This document shows positions 24,764-32,424 of a stretch of DNA of 42,264 nucleotides, piece by piece (positions within the stretch are counted from its first letter, which is position 1; every line of letters begins with the position of its first letter). Origin of the DNA: an uncultured Woeseia sp. (GTDB lineage: Bacteria > Pseudomonadota > Gammaproteobacteria > Steroidobacterales > Woeseiaceae); NCBI GenBank assembly GCA_937925605.1, contig CALALV010000102.1:1-42264 (forward strand), given 5' to 3'. A program made the translations under genes and the position numbers. The notes beneath the pieces are model-generated. The model did no database searches. It was not told where the DNA came from and saw only the letters and a list, made by a program, of their open reading frames with translations.

Positions 24764-25495
24764 TCACGCCGGCGGCTCGCCCAGTTCCCGCTTGAGCGCG
24801 CGCGTCGCCGTGCGGTGTATGACCCAGGTCACCACGCCCACCATGATCAGGCCGGACACGACGACCAGCTCGCCGACCCAGCCCTCCGTTTCGCCGGCGA
24901 AGATCGCCTCCATGTCGCTCGCGACCGAACCCAGGTAGGTGTACAGCACGACCGACGGCGTCATGCCGAGCCAGGTGCCGGCCGTGAGCTTCCACAGCGG
25001 GATGCGGCTCAGGCCGTAGATCACGTTCAGCAGGTTGTACGGCATCAAGAGCGACAGCCGTGACAGCGTGACGATCAGGAAGCCTTTCCCGGCCACGGCC
25101 GCGTCGATCGCCAGGAAGCGGCGGTCGTGGGCGAAGCGGGCCGCCAGCGACTTGCGCAGCAGCGTCCGGGTCACGAGCCCGGAGGCGCCGGCGCCGAGAC
25201 CGATGCCGATCGATACGAGCGGCAGCGCGGGGAGCAGCCCGAAGACGAAACCGCCGCACATCATCAGGATGGAGCCGGGCACCATCAGCACGGACAGCAG
25301 GACAAAGCCGAGCACGAACAGGAGGCGCCCGCTCAGCGGGTGCGCGTCGATCCAGGTCGCCGCCAGCGCCAGCCATTCCTCGAGCGGCAGCAGCACCGTC
25401 GCCGCGATGACGGCGGCAACGAAGCCCGTGGCGAGCAGCAGGTGCCGGCGCGTCGTGCGTCGGCCGCTCTCGTCCAGTGCGTCGGGGCGATTCAT
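24764..25495 (-). CDS. TVP38/TMEM64 (DedA-superfamily) membrane protein
   Basis: A 243-residue inner-membrane protein of the SNARE-associated/VTT group. An N-terminal helix (LLLATGFVAAVIAATVLLP) is followed by the core: VLGFVLLSVLMVPGSILMMCGGFVFG, GAGASGLVTRTLLRKSLAARFA, and the hallmark RLSLLMPYNLLNVIYGLSRIPLWKLTAGTWLGMTPSVVLYTYLGS with re-entrant Gly/Pro turns. Members of this superfamily are linked to lipid scrambling or transport and envelope homeostasis. The ATG at 25495 is preferred because GAGG lies about ten bases upstream; an ATG at 25519 is preceded by a badly spaced AGGG. It is same-strand with the START-domain gene 66 bases upstream. Confidence 0.82.
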   Translation of the reverse strand: MNRPDALDESGRRTTRRHLLLATGFVAAVIAATVLLPLEEWLALAATWIDAHPLSGRLLFVLGFVLLSVLMVPGSILMMCGGFVFGLLPALPLVSIGIGLGAGASGLVTRTLLRKSLAARFAHDRRFLAIDAAVAGKGFLIVTLSRLSLLMPYNLLNVIYGLSRIPLWKLTAGTWLGMTPSVVLYTYLGSVASDMEAIFAGETEGWVGELVVVSGLIMVGVVTWVIHRTATRALKRELGEPPA

Positions 25496-25561
25496 CGTGG
25501 CTGCCTCGTTGCGCGGCATCCCTGCCGGAGGCCCGACGGTACACCGGGCGCGCGCCCGGCG

Positions 25562-26470
25562 CTAACGGGATGCCGGCGCAGCCTGCCCGGCGGCGGCGAG
25601 CTGCAGCCGTTCGCGCCAGCGCGCGGCCGCCCGGGCGGCGGCCTCGGCCGGGATAGCCGCGCCTTGTCCGTCGTGGATCGCCGGGGTGCCGTCGTAGCTC
25701 TCGTGGACCCGCGTCGCCATGTCGGCGAGCCGCTCGAAGCCGGCCCTGAGCCGCCGCTTCGTGAACCCGCGCACCAGGCGGTCCGGGAAGGCGCCGCCCA
25801 GGTGCGCGTCGAGGAACGCGACGACGAGCGTGTGCTGCTCGCCCGCGTCGATCAGCCCCCAGGCGCCGCGGTTGGCCGGCAGGAAGATCGAATCGTCGAG
25901 GTCGTCGCGCGACAGCCGCGGGATGCCGCCGGCGGCGTGCGCGGCGTACAGAAGTTCGGGGCCCTCGTCGTGCAGCGACCAGTAGTGTTCCCAGGCGCGG
26001 TCGTTGCTGGCCGCCGCCAGCGCGAGGTTTTTCTCGCACTGGATGACCCAGTGCCGGTCCCGCACGGGCCACGGCAGGTCGATGTGCTGGTAGCGCACGT
26101 AGGCGCCGCGCTCGCCGCGCGCAAGCGTGGCCGGGGTCAGGCGCCAGTCGCGCTCGTCGTTGCCGCCGAGTACCGACAGCCACAGCAGCAGCCGCGGAGC
26201 CTCGAGCAGCCGGACGCCGACGATGCCCATGGCCGACACCTCGTCGTCGTCGTCCGCAGTGCCGTTCAGGCGGATGATCGCCTCGCCGTTCGCCAGCTCC
26301 TCGAGCTCGGCCGGCGTCAGCTCCGGGAGCGGCAGCGTCGCGTGCGGCGCGTAGTCGGCGAGCAGGCGGCCGAGCGCCTCGGCGCCCGGCGCGGCCGCCT
26401 GAGCGGGCGCCGCGGCCAGCAAAAGCAGCCCGGCCAGCGCGGCGGTGCAAAAATTTTCCATTCGCCTCAT
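25562..26470 (-). CDS. START/SRPBCC-domain lipid-binding protein, exported
   Basis: About 302 residues from the ATG at 26470, with signal peptide MRRMENFCTAALAGLLLLAAAPAQA|AA. The body matches the START/SRPBCC helix-grip fold: an early ELEELANGEAIIRLNG strand, ARGERGAYVRYQHIDLPWPVRDRHWVIQ (the 'PWPVxDRDxV' signature of bacterial START proteins), and a late amphipathic helix region GFTKRRLRAGFERLADMATRVHE. Such proteins bind a hydrophobic ligand. GGAG precedes the chosen ATG. The neighbouring TVP38 membrane protein could share a lipid-related role, but that is only inference from adjacency. Confidence 0.75.
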   Translation of the reverse strand: MRRMENFCTAALAGLLLLAAAPAQAAAPGAEALGRLLADYAPHATLPLPELTPAELEELANGEAIIRLNGTADDDDEVSAMGIVGVRLLEAPRLLLWLSVLGGNDERDWRLTPATLARGERGAYVRYQHIDLPWPVRDRHWVIQCEKNLALAAASNDRAWEHYWSLHDEGPELLYAAHAAGGIPRLSRDDLDDSIFLPANRGAWGLIDAGEQHTLVVAFLDAHLGGAFPDRLVRGFTKRRLRAGFERLADMATRVHESYDGTPAIHDGQGAAIPAEAAARAAARWRERLQLAAAGQAAPASR

Positions 26471-26624
26471 TGCGTGTGCTCCGTGCCGCGTTCGCGCGCG
26501 GCCTGCGGCGGTCTGCGGCCGCAGCGTGTCCCGATTGTGACAAGCCGCGGCCGGCATTGCCGCGACGTGGATCGCGTATCATGCCGCCTCCCCGGAAACA
26601 CAAGCCGACGAGGGCACGATCTCG

Positions 26625-28076
26625 ATGAGACCGATCGTATTGCTGCTGGTTGCAGCGCTCGCAGGCTGCGCCGTCCAGGACGGCCGGCCGCCGGAGCGCG
26701 CGCGGAACGTCATCCTGTTCATCGGCGACGGCATGGGCGTCGCGACCGTCAGCGCGGCGCGCATCTTCGACGGCCAGTCGCGGGGACTCGCCGGCGAGGA
26801 GCACGTGCTGCCGTTCGAGCGTTTCCCGGAGCTCGCGCTGGTCAAGACCTACAATACCAACCAACAGGTGTCCGACTCGGCCGGCACCGCGACCGCGATG
26901 CTGACCGGCTACAAGACCCGCGCCGGCGTCATCAACGTCGGCCCGGGCGCGCGCCGCGGGCACTGCGCGGAAGCGCTCGCCGACCCGCTCACCTCGCTCG
27001 GCGAGATCGCCGCGCGCGCGGGGCTCGGGGTCGGCATCGTGACGACGGCGCGGCTGACCCACGCGACGCCGGCGACGGTCTACGCGTCCTCGCCCGAGCG
27101 CTACTGGGAGTCCGACCGGGCCCTGTCGCCGGGCGACCTCGCGGCCGGCTGCCGGGACATCGCGACGCAGCTCGTCGAGTTTTCGGCCGGCGGCGGCCTC
27201 GACGTCGCGCTCGGCGGCGGCCGGCGCTCCTGCTTCGGCAGCGCGGCGGGCGGCGAACGCCGCGCCGCGGACGACGACCTGGTCGCGCGCTGGCGCGCCG
27301 CCGACCCGCGGCGGCGTTACGTCGAGACCGCTGACGAGCTCGCAAGCGTCGCGGCCGGCGAGCCGGTGCTCGGGCTGTTCGCCGACTCGCACATGACCTA
27401 CGTTGCCGAGCGCGCGGCCGACAGCGACGAGCCGGACCTGGCAACGATGACGGCGAAGGCGATCGAGCTCCTGTCCGCGGCCGGCGACGGCTGGTTCCTG
27501 ATGGTCGAGGGCGGGCGCATCGACCACGGTCACCACGACGGCAGGCCGGGCTACGCGATGCTGGAGACGCAGGCGTTCGCGAACGCGGTCGACACGGCGC
27601 TCGGGCTCGTGGACGTGCGCGAGACGCTGGTGCTCGTGACCGCCGACCATTCGCACGTGATGACCTTCGGCGGCTACGCGACCCGCGGCAACCCGATCCT
27701 CGGTCTCGTCGTCGGCAATGACGCCGCGGGCGAACCGGAGCCCGGACCGCGCATCGCGGCAGACGGCCAGCCGTACACGACGCTCGGCTACATGAACGGC
27801 GCGGGTGCCGTGCAGCGCCTGCCGCGGCCCCGGCCAGATACCGAGATCGACACGATCTACCAGGCCCTCGTGCCGACGCTGGCGAAACAGTCGGACGGCT
27901 CGCTCATCCTCGAGGAGACCCACGGCGGCGAGGACGTCGCGCTGTACGCGATCGGCCCGGGCTCCGCACGGGTGGGCGGCGTCATGGAGCAGGACCGGAT
28001 CTTCGAGGTGATGGTCGACGCGCTCGGGCTCGGCGATGCCGCGATTGCTCCGGCCGATCGGGCAGCCGGGCGGTGA
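26625..28076 (+). CDS. Alkaline phosphatase family lipoprotein
   Basis: A 483-residue phosphomonoesterase of the PhoA superfamily. The leader MRPIVLLLVAALAGC has a lipobox LAGC (Cys15), so it is anchored rather than freely periplasmic. Metal and catalytic sites are visible: NVILFIGDGMGVA (Asp35), the nucleophile Ser85 in SDSAGTATAML, THATPA, EGGRIDHGHHDGR, TADHSHVMTFGG and the late His in LEETHGGEDVALYAIGPG. Length fits the family. The start follows GACGAGGG. It is monocistronic between convergent or divergent neighbours. No clear Pho box is seen upstream. Confidence 0.92.
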   Translation: MRPIVLLLVAALAGCAVQDGRPPERARNVILFIGDGMGVATVSAARIFDGQSRGLAGEEHVLPFERFPELALVKTYNTNQQVSDSAGTATAMLTGYKTRAGVINVGPGARRGHCAEALADPLTSLGEIAARAGLGVGIVTTARLTHATPATVYASSPERYWESDRALSPGDLAAGCRDIATQLVEFSAGGGLDVALGGGRRSCFGSAAGGERRAADDDLVARWRAADPRRRYVETADELASVAAGEPVLGLFADSHMTYVAERAADSDEPDLATMTAKAIELLSAAGDGWFLMVEGGRIDHGHHDGRPGYAMLETQAFANAVDTALGLVDVRETLVLVTADHSHVMTFGGYATRGNPILGLVVGNDAAGEPEPGPRIAADGQPYTTLGYMNGAGAVQRLPRPRPDTEIDTIYQALVPTLAKQSDGSLILEETHGGEDVALYAIGPGSARVGGVMEQDRIFEVMVDALGLGDAAIAPADRAAGR

Positions 28077-28085
28077 GTGCGGGCG

Positions 28086-29903
28086 TTATTCCTGCGGCAG
28101 TGATACCGAGAAGCTGAGCGCCGCCAGTTGGGCCGCCGGTACGCCGAGTTTCTCGGCGATCGCAGGCCAGCGGGGGTCGTCGTGCAGCGGCGCCAGCAGG
28201 TCGTCCACCCGGATGTCGGGCCACGAGTCGTCGCCGTGCATCGCATACGCCTTCTCGAGCCAGGCGAAAGCCGCGTCGGCGTCCCCCGTCCACGCGTAGA
28301 CCTGCGCGACCTCGGTCGGCCACTGGTCGCCCCAGCCTTCTTCCAGTTCGGCGAGCGCCCGCTCGAATTCCGCGCTACGCCCCAGCGCGTGCGACGCCAG
28401 CGCAATGCCCATGACGTTCCAGTCATCGCTCGGCTCCTCGCGAAACGCTGCCAGTGCCGCCTCCGCTTCGCCGCTCCTCAGTAAAGCAAGGCCCATCTGG
28501 TAGGGACCGCCGATCCGGTCCGGACTCAGCGAGAGTGACGTCCGGTACGCATCGATCGCCTGCTCGAGCTGCCCGGCATAGCGATACAGCGTGCCGAGGT
28601 TCGCGTAGCCGATCGGGTTGACCGGGTCGCGGGCCGAGGCGAACTCGGTCAGCTCAATCGCTTCGTCGAGGCGACCGGCAAGTTGCAACAGGACGGAGGC
28701 GTCGCCGATGATCGCGATGTCGGTCGGCGCGAGTTCCAGCGCACGCTCGTAGTATTCCGCCGCCTTCGCCAGGTCGCCATCGCGCTGCATGGCGATCCAG
28801 CCGAGGCCGCTGATGGCCGGCGCGTAGTCGGGATCGATGGCCAGGGCCTTCTCGGTCGCTTCCTCGCACAGCGCGTAGCCGTCGTTTTCGGGCCTGAGTC
28901 CGAAATTCGCCTGCATGCAGTACAGGAGCCCGAGCCGGTCCCAGGCCTCGACGTAATCCGGTTCGATCTCGAGCGCCTCCCTGTACAGCTCGACGGCAGC
29001 GGCAAAACTCTCAGGAGTGGACTGGCGACGCAGGTGGTTGGCCTGCAGGAACAGCTTGTAGGCCTCGACATCCACGTGACGCGATTCCGGCGTCGGACCG
29101 AACAGGGTCAGCCTGAGCTTGTCGACGACGTTCGCGGCGATGTCGTCCTGCACCGCGAAGACGTCGTCGAGCACCTTGTCGTAGGTCTCCGACCAGATGT
29201 GCGTATCCGTCTCGGCGTCGATCAGCTGCACGGTGACGCGCAGCCGGTTGCCCGAGCTGCGCACCGAGCCCTCGATGACGTGGCCCACCCGCAGTTCCGC
29301 GGCCACGTCGGTCGCCTTGACGGAGCGGTCCTTGTACGAAAACGCGGACGTGCGCGAGATGACCCTGAGCTCCCGTATCTGCGCGAGCAGGTTGAGCAGT
29401 TCCTCGGCGAGCCCGTCGGACAGGTATTCGAGGTTGCCGCCGGGAGAAAAATCATCGAAGGGCAGGACGACGATGGAGGCGCGGTCGTAACGCGCGGCGA
29501 CCGCTTCGCTGCGGCCGGCTTCGCGGGCCGCGGCGGCGATAGCCGCCTCGCGGAAGTCCGACAGCACGAACTTGTCCAGCGCGAAGTAGCCGACAGCGAG
29601 CAGCAACGTGATCATGATCGCGCGGTCGAGCCGCTTGCCCGTGCGCTGCGCTTCCGACCGCCGGCGATCGACGTTCTTCTCGAGCTGCAGGCCTTCCGGC
29701 GTCAGTTCGTACAGCCAGGACACGACCAGCGCCAGCGGAAAGCCGATCGCGAGCAGGACGACGACGATCCTTATCCACTCGTTCGGCAGCCCGAAGACCG
29801 GGAACACCGTCTCGACGACCTGCACGAGCAGCCATGCCGCCGCGAGGTAGGCGAGCGCTACGCGGACGACGTTGCGGCGCTTCAGTTCGGACAGGATCGA
29901 CAT
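28086..29903 (-). CDS. Membrane-anchored TolB-N-like/TPR protein
   Basis: A 605-residue protein of a family common in Xanthomonadales/Woeseia-like genomes. The N-terminus MSILSELKRRNVVRVALAY leads into two membrane helices (about 11-37, 43-65). A basic loop (EKNVDRRRSEAQRTGKRLDRA) and a third helix (about 94-112) follow. Residues about 138-265 form a TolB/FlgO-like domain (SIVVLPFDDFSPGGNLEYLSDGLAEEL, VGHVIEGSVRSSGNRLRVTVQLIDA, IWSETYDKVLDDVFAVQDDIA). About eight tetratricopeptide-like repeats fill 270-600 (AVELYREALEIEPDYVEAW, AAEYYERALELAPTD, AIDAYRTSLSLSPDR). CadC-like relatives carry an N-terminal DNA-binding domain; it is absent here. Probable scaffold or signalling role, unproven. Confidence 0.82.
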   Translation of the reverse strand: MSILSELKRRNVVRVALAYLAAAWLLVQVVETVFPVFGLPNEWIRIVVVLLAIGFPLALVVSWLYELTPEGLQLEKNVDRRRSEAQRTGKRLDRAIMITLLLAVGYFALDKFVLSDFREAAIAAAAREAGRSEAVAARYDRASIVVLPFDDFSPGGNLEYLSDGLAEELLNLLAQIRELRVISRTSAFSYKDRSVKATDVAAELRVGHVIEGSVRSSGNRLRVTVQLIDAETDTHIWSETYDKVLDDVFAVQDDIAANVVDKLRLTLFGPTPESRHVDVEAYKLFLQANHLRRQSTPESFAAAVELYREALEIEPDYVEAWDRLGLLYCMQANFGLRPENDGYALCEEATEKALAIDPDYAPAISGLGWIAMQRDGDLAKAAEYYERALELAPTDIAIIGDASVLLQLAGRLDEAIELTEFASARDPVNPIGYANLGTLYRYAGQLEQAIDAYRTSLSLSPDRIGGPYQMGLALLRSGEAEAALAAFREEPSDDWNVMGIALASHALGRSAEFERALAELEEGWGDQWPTEVAQVYAWTGDADAAFAWLEKAYAMHGDDSWPDIRVDDLLAPLHDDPRWPAIAEKLGVPAAQLAALSFSVSLPQE

Positions 29904-30122
29904 GCGGGATCTTGTTTTTGTCGCGTTGCCGTCGCAAGGCTACCGGATAAGCCCGACGCCGTCGAAATCCGCCGTAGCGTCGAGGTCTGGCCGGACAAGC
30001 CGCGTCGACCGGCGCGATCAGCCGCGGCCGGCGCCCGGACGACCGGCGTAACGCGAGTACGCCGATGCCGCAGGTCCGGCAGTGACTGTGCGCGGTTGCC
30101 CGCACTCGGTCACGGCCTGACG

Positions 30123-30779
30123 TCAATCCCCTTCGTCGCGCGGCGTCGGGTACCAGCCGATCAGCAGGCGGTGGCTGCCCGCGTCCGCCTCGGGCGCGGC
30201 CGAGTCCAGCTCCTTCAACTCCGCGACGAGCTTGTCGATCTTCGCGCGGATGCGCCGGACCTCGCGCTCGCTGCCGGCGATGTCGACCTGCATGAGCAGG
30301 ACCTCGTCCTCGGCCGTGTCCGCGCCCTCCTGCTCGCGGGCGAGCAGGGCGGCGATGTCGCCGCGCACCTTGCCGAGCACGCCGTCGACGAGTTCGAGGC
30401 CCGCAACCTGGGCCGCTCCCGATTCGTCGCCGGCGAGGACCGCCGGGTCGATGCGCACGGTGCGCGCGATCGCCTCGTAATATTTCTCCGTCGTGCCGCG
30501 CACCGGCCGCGTCGCGACCAGTTCGATCAACCCGGCCTGCTCGAGCGCGGCGACGTGGTGGTACAGGCGCGTCGCCTTTTCGCCGAGTCGGTCGGCGACC
30601 TGCTTCGTCGTGCGCGGCGCGCGGGCGAACTGTTCGAACAGGCGCTGGCGCAGCGGATGGCTCAGCGCCTTGAGCTGGTCGAGCCGGGTGACGGTGTAGG
30701 CGGACTGCTGCCGGCTCGCGGCGGGCGCCGGCGCGCCGCGTGGCAGTTTCGCCCTGTTTTTCCTGCCCGTGCGCGCCAT
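30123..30779 (-). CDS. ArsR-type winged-helix transcriptional regulator
   Basis: A 218-residue DNA-binding protein. A basic N-terminal tail (MARTGRKNRAKLPRG) precedes the winged helix at about 32-105: LDQLKALSHPLRQRLFEQFARAPRTTKQVADRLGEKATRLYHHVAALEQAGLIELVATRPVRG, with TTEKYY in the wing. This is the ArsR/HTH_20 pattern in which a recognition helix reads the major groove. The C-terminal half (about 110-205) is helical and acidic, perhaps a ligand or dimer domain (EVRRIRAKIDKLVAELKELD). There are no Cys metal ligands. It is divergent from the CPBP protease gene and shares an AT-rich intergenic region with it, so it probably controls itself and that gene. Confidence 0.82.
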   Translation of the reverse strand: MARTGRKNRAKLPRGAPAPAASRQQSAYTVTRLDQLKALSHPLRQRLFEQFARAPRTTKQVADRLGEKATRLYHHVAALEQAGLIELVATRPVRGTTEKYYEAIARTVRIDPAVLAGDESGAAQVAGLELVDGVLGKVRGDIAALLAREQEGADTAEDEVLLMQVDIAGSEREVRRIRAKIDKLVAELKELDSAAPEADAGSHRLLIGWYPTPRDEGD

Positions 30780-30809
30780 GTTCGTCCCGGTGCTTGCCTG
30801 TGGCCGGAT

Positions 30810-30838
30810 CTTATATTAACTTCTGTATAATTATTCAA
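30810..30838 (-). promoter_or_regulatory. Promoter of the ArsR-type regulator gene
   Basis: On the minus strand, TTGAAT (30838-30833) and TATAAG (30815-30810) are separated by exactly 17 bases. They lie about 31 bases before the regulator ATG at 30779. The region is strikingly AT-rich for this DNA. The palindrome TTATT-C-AATAA (30831-30841) covers the -35 and is a candidate operator. Confidence 0.6.
30826..30831 (+). promoter_or_regulatory. -10 box for the CPBP protease gene
   Basis: A perfect TATAAT, preceded directly by TG, sits 23 bases before the ATG at 30855. It lies inside the spacer of the opposing regulator promoter, so the two promoters overlap face to face. No good -35 is visible, and the gene also lacks a Shine-Dalgarno (AATAAAAATG), so expression may depend on regulation or a short leader. 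Confidence 0.5.
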
Positions 30839-30854
30839 TAAAACATTAATAAAA

Positions 30855-31559
30855 ATGCCGCCAATTCTGCTCGATCACGTCTTCGTCGCGTACCTGGCGC
30901 TGGTCTACCCGTTCGTCGCCTGGCGGAATTTCCCGGCCCTGGTCGAGCGCATCCGCGCCGGCGGCGAGCCGCTGCGCGTCCGTGCCTACCAGGCCACGGT
31001 GCTGACCTGGTTGCTGCACCTCGCGCTGCTGCTCGGGCTGTGGCTGTTCACCCGCCGCGAGTGGGAAGCGCTCGGGCTGCGCGGCGCCGCGCCGGGCGAC
31101 ACGCTCGCCGGTCTCGTGCTGGGCGGGCTGCTGCTCGGCGCATTCGCCGCCTACGCCTGGCGCCAGCGCGCGGTCCGCGCCACCCGCAGCGAGTTGGAGC
31201 AGTCCAGCGGCCCGGTCGCGGTGTTCCTGCCGCGCACGGCACGCGAGGAGCGCTGGTTCCGCATCATGTCGCTGAATGCGGGCGTGACCGAGGAACTGCT
31301 GTTCCGCGCGTACCTCTACTGGTACCTGCTGCACTGGCTCGGGCCCGGCCTGGCGGCGGCCGGTACCGTGCTCGCGTTCACGGCGGGGCACCTGTACCAG
31401 GGCTTGCGGCAGCTGCCGGGCATCGCGCTGATGGGCACGTTCTTCATCGTCCTGTACCTCGTCAGCGACTCGATCCTGCTGCCGATCGTCGTGCACGCGC
31501 TGGTCGACGTCGTGCAGGGCCGGATGCTGGCCGGGCTGCTGCGGCGCGGCCAGCCCTGA
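30855..31559 (+). CDS. CPBP-family intramembrane metalloprotease
   Basis: A 234-residue membrane protein of the CPBP (CAAX-protease and bacteriocin-processing, Abi) family. Its active-site motifs are complete: TEELLFRAY (Glu146, Glu147, Arg151), FTAGHLYQG (His179) and VVHALVDVVQG (His214, Asp218). About six hydrophobic helices are seen, with a polar loop at about 105-135. Such proteins act as intramembrane proteases on unknown substrates, sometimes in bacteriocin immunity or peptide processing. The gene is divergent from the ArsR-type regulator, and both start in an AT-rich island, which suggests that regulator controls it. It ends at a bidirectional terminator. Confidence 0.85.
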   Translation: MPPILLDHVFVAYLALVYPFVAWRNFPALVERIRAGGEPLRVRAYQATVLTWLLHLALLLGLWLFTRREWEALGLRGAAPGDTLAGLVLGGLLLGAFAAYAWRQRAVRATRSELEQSSGPVAVFLPRTAREERWFRIMSLNAGVTEELLFRAYLYWYLLHWLGPGLAAAGTVLAFTAGHLYQGLRQLPGIALMGTFFIVLYLVSDSILLPIVVHALVDVVQGRMLAGLLRRGQP

Positions 31560-31567
31560 AACGAAAA

Positions 31568-31587
31568 CGGCACCCCGGGGGGTGCCG
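31568..31587 (-). terminator. Bidirectional rho-independent terminator
   Basis: CGGCACCCC pairs with GGGGTGCCG across a two-base centre, giving a nine-base-pair GC-rich hairpin. On the minus strand it is followed at once by TTTT, the standard arrangement, and lies 22 bases past the stop of the 39-aa gene. On the plus strand it lies 8 bases after the protease stop with only a weak T stretch, so it probably serves both genes. Confidence 0.7.
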
Positions 31588-31609
31588 TCTGCGTTTGTCG
31601 AGCGGGAAG

Positions 31610-31729
31610 CTACTTCGTCGGCGACTGCTTGGCCGGACCGGACTTGGCCGGGCCCTTGGCGGGCGAGGCGGGAGCTTGCTTGCCGGTCGAGGGCTTGCCC
31701 TGGGGCATGTCGCGCTTGTCGGTCTTCAT
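31610..31729 (-). CDS. Small Lys/Pro/Ala-rich basic protein (39 aa)
   Basis: An ATG at 31729 opens a 39-residue frame ending TAG at 31610. The peptide starts MKTDKRDMPQGKP and continues with repeating Pro-Ala-Lys-Gly units (SPAKGPAKSGPAK) to SPTK. It has nine Lys, no acidic residues after the first seven, no hydrophobic core and no Cys, and is predicted disordered. AAGGTGA sits about eight bases upstream as a Shine-Dalgarno, and a hairpin plus TTTT follows the stop. The composition recalls histone-H1-like or nucleic-acid-binding tails, but no family is recognised. It is located between the CPBP protease and the Fur-like regulator. Too short for most gene callers, yet gene-like signals flank it on both sides. 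Confidence 0.6.
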   Translation of the reverse strand: MKTDKRDMPQGKPSTGKQAPASPAKGPAKSGPAKQSPTK

Positions 31730-31825
31730 CGTGGTCACCTTGAGTGGCCGCCGGTCCCGATTGACCGGGGCGCAAGGATCATACGCCCGCGCGGATTCCG
31801 CGCAAGCGGAGAATAAATTTTATTT

Positions 31826-32308
31826 TCAATAAGTTGTCGCAACTCCGGCAGGGCTGCCCGGCGCGCCGCTGCGAACCACTACGCCCGTCGTCGCGTCCTC
31901 GAGCGTGCCGCGGACCGGGTCGTAGACGTGTACGTGCGGCCGCAGGTCGATGTCGTAGAAGTACCGGCCGGGCTCGACCTCGATCTCCTGCACGAGGCCG
32001 TGCCGCGCGAGCGTCGCGAGCGCTCTCGACACCGCCGCCGGCGCGGCGTCGACCCCGCCACAGCGCAGCAGTTCGACCACCGCGCCGCAGTCGAGGTGCC
32101 GGCCCGGCTGGTGGAACAGCAGGTTGCCGACGGTGATTTCGGCATCGCCCAGCGCCACGCCGCGCTCCGCGGCGCGCACGAGCAGGCGCTCCAGCGGGTA
32201 GCGCGGCGCGCCGCCTTGCAGGGTTGCCGGCCGGGACCGCGAGGCGGGCGGTCCCGGCCGGCGTCGCGGCGAGGAGAGGGAGTTCGTCGCTGCGGAAACG
32301 GGTTTCAT
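31826..32308 (-). CDS. Fur-superfamily transcriptional regulator, atypical (no CxxC)
   Basis: A 160-residue regulator with a disordered Arg/Pro/Ser N-terminal tail (about 1-36). The Fur winged helix lies at about 38-115 (RYPLERLLVRAAERGVALGDAEITVGNLL, DAAPAAVSRALATLARHGLVQEIEVEPGRYFY). A short dimerisation part follows: YDIDLRPHVHVYDPVRGTLEDA, which aligns with the metal-proximal region of Fur. The CxxC zinc pair and His-rich cluster of Fur/Zur/PerR are missing; only His125/His127 and two isolated Cys (74, 83) remain. In lacking CxxC it resembles Irr-type members, though I cannot assign it there. The start at 32308 is set because the -10 box and Fur-box palindrome occupy the upstream ATG at 32341. 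Confidence 0.72.
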   Translation of the reverse strand: MKPVSAATNSLSSPRRRPGPPASRSRPATLQGGAPRYPLERLLVRAAERGVALGDAEITVGNLLFHQPGRHLDCGAVVELLRCGGVDAAPAAVSRALATLARHGLVQEIEVEPGRYFYDIDLRPHVHVYDPVRGTLEDATTGVVVRSGAPGSPAGVATTY

Positions 32309-32318
32309 TGGCCTGTTT

Positions 32319-32341
32319 ATGCGAATGAGAATTATTCGCAT
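32319..32341. promoter_or_regulatory. Fur-box-like palindrome (operator)
   Basis: ATGCGAAT, then GAGAATT, then ATTCGCAT: perfect eight-base inverted arms. The inner 19 bases (32321-32339, GCGAATGAGAATTATTCGC) match the classical Fur-box consensus at 13 of 19 positions, including the AATGA-AAT-ATT core. It overlaps the predicted transcription start of the Fur-like gene, so autorepression is likely; housekeeping Fur could also bind. The divergent peptidase gene begins 84 bases away and could be co-regulated. Confidence 0.7.
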
Positions 32342-32369
32342 TTATACAGGTCCGCAGCTCCGCGCGCAA
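32341..32369 (-). promoter_or_regulatory. Promoter of the Fur-like regulator gene
   Basis: On the minus strand TTGCGC (32369-32364) and TATAAA (32346-32341) are 17 bases apart. The -10 abuts the Fur-box palindrome, which would then cover +1 and block RNA polymerase. It leaves a leader of about 25 bases before the ATG at 32308. Confidence 0.6.
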
Positions 32370-32424
32370 GCGGGTGGCTGCTGTATCCTTGCGCGCTCGC
32401 CAACCGCCGCAACCAGGGAAAGCC

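Noticed and set aside
24744..27923. 1059-codon minus frame spanning several genes
   Set aside because: Overlaps a real alkaline phosphatase on the opposite strand and two real minus genes in another frame; composition is Arg/Ala-rich shadow.
29904..30122. 219-base gap between the TPR gene and the ArsR-type gene
   Set aside because: No convincing ORF, RNA fold or promoter; only a short T-run near 29930. Reported as empty.
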